Origin: Oscillospiraceae bacterium
GTDB taxonomy: Bacteria > Bacillota > Clostridia > Oscillospirales > Oscillospiraceae
Assembly: GCA_017549125.1 (NCBI GenBank)
Contig: JAFYVL010000013.1
Coordinates: 1 to 39,599, forward strand
DNA length: 39,599 nucleotides
Reading direction: 5' to 3'
The notes under the pieces were generated by a model that was not told where the DNA came from, did not search any database, and saw nothing but the letters and a program-made list of their open reading frames with translations. The position numbers and the translations under genes are program-made. Of the stretch, positions 39,353 to 39,599 are shown piece after piece; positions within the stretch are counted from its first letter, which is position 1, and each line of letters opens with the position of its first letter.

Positions 39353-39599
39353 ATGTCTGTAAAAGTTGCTATTAACGGTTTTGGTCGTATCGGCCGTCTG
39401 GCTTTCCGTCAGATGTTCGGCGCAGAGGGCTTCGAGGTTGTTGCTATCAACGATCTGACCTCTCCCGCTATGCTGGCTCACCTGCTGAAGTATGACTCCA
39501 CTCAGGGTGCATACGCAGCTCCCTTCGGCACTCACACTGTCGAGGCTGGCGAGGACAACATTGTTGTCGACGGCAAGAAGATCACCATCTATGCTAAGG
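39353..39599 (+). CDS. gap: Glyceraldehyde-3-phosphate dehydrogenase, 3' end cut off
   Basis: The first 82 codons are present and the frame is open to the window edge. The N-terminus [17 protein letters not shown] is the NAD-binding start of type I GAPDH, and [21 protein letters not shown] is the next conserved block. The enzyme oxidises glyceraldehyde-3-phosphate in glycolysis. AATGGAGG precedes the ATG by 7 bases. A strong promoter and the highly biased codons agree with high expression. The catalytic Cys region is outside the window. Confidence 0.97.
   Translation, partial: MSVKVAINGFGRIGRLAFRQMFGAEGFEVVAINDLTSPAMLAHLLKYDSTQGAYAAPFGTHTVEAGEDNIVVDGKKITIYAK

Overview
The window looks like chromosomal DNA of a spore-forming, anaerobic gut Clostridia bacterium, most likely Oscillospirales/Oscillospiraceae-like. 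This is inferred from a SpoIVB-type sporulation peptidase, Firmicutes-style operons (asp23-fakA next to gpmI, maf-mreC-mreD-PBP2), strong AGGAGG ribosome binding sites, moderate GC content, and many palindromic intergenic repeats. No tRNA, rRNA, CRISPR array, insertion-sequence transposase or prophage block is visible. I see 37 protein genes, two of them cut by the window ends (metG on the left, the glyceraldehyde-3-phosphate dehydrogenase gene on the right).

Layout. 1-5449: end of metG, then a convergent two-gene operon for a heterodimeric ABC exporter with one degenerate and one catalytic ATP site. 5740-9839: a PsiE-like membrane protein coupled to a PlsC acyltransferase with a zinc ribbon, an unknown anchored protein, and two same-length DUF624/YesL membrane proteins facing away from each other. 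10038-13616: gpmI, an Asp23/Gls24 protein and fakA. 13683-17020: a YihY/BrkB membrane protein, a DUF5685 protein overlapping a J-domain/TPR-like protein, and a DUF975-like membrane protein. 17258-19446: an Fe-S assembly operon nifS-nifU-rrf2, with two matching dyads over its promoter as likely operators. 19880-25118: spoIVB, a Phd/ParE-type toxin-antitoxin pair whose toxin stop overlaps a RmlD-like reductase, an acyltransferase/PAP2 pair, and a lipoprotein. 25244-27495: a redox pair made of a five-helix membrane protein ending in CxxC and a polyferredoxin membrane protein fused to a thioredoxin domain. 27823-35412: a U32 peptidase, then maf-mreC-mreD-PBP2-abgA (cell elongation plus an M20 amidohydrolase). 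35909-39599: a lone DUF6291 gene with internal repeats, rsmG with a DUF3810 protein that has lost its HExxH histidines, and the start of gap.

The least ordinary content is between the genes. Nearly every long gap is filled by one of three palindromic repeat families. Family A (GGCTCCCCT...AGGGGAGGC mosaics) is at about 1703, 5551, 17061, 20862, 27539 and 35487. Family B (TGTAGGGG-ended, about 92 bp, with a hairpin at each end) is at 9042 and 24105, with partial or solo ends at 22548, 27690 and 37006. Family E has a GGTRT-hairpin-ATTTRAAAT-hairpin-ATACC core flanked by arms whose sequence differs between copies while remaining roughly self-complementary. It is at 18141, 19533, 29923, 36561 and 36856. 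No gene for mobilising any of them is in the window.

All assignments come from reading the sequence and from remembered family features. No database search was run.
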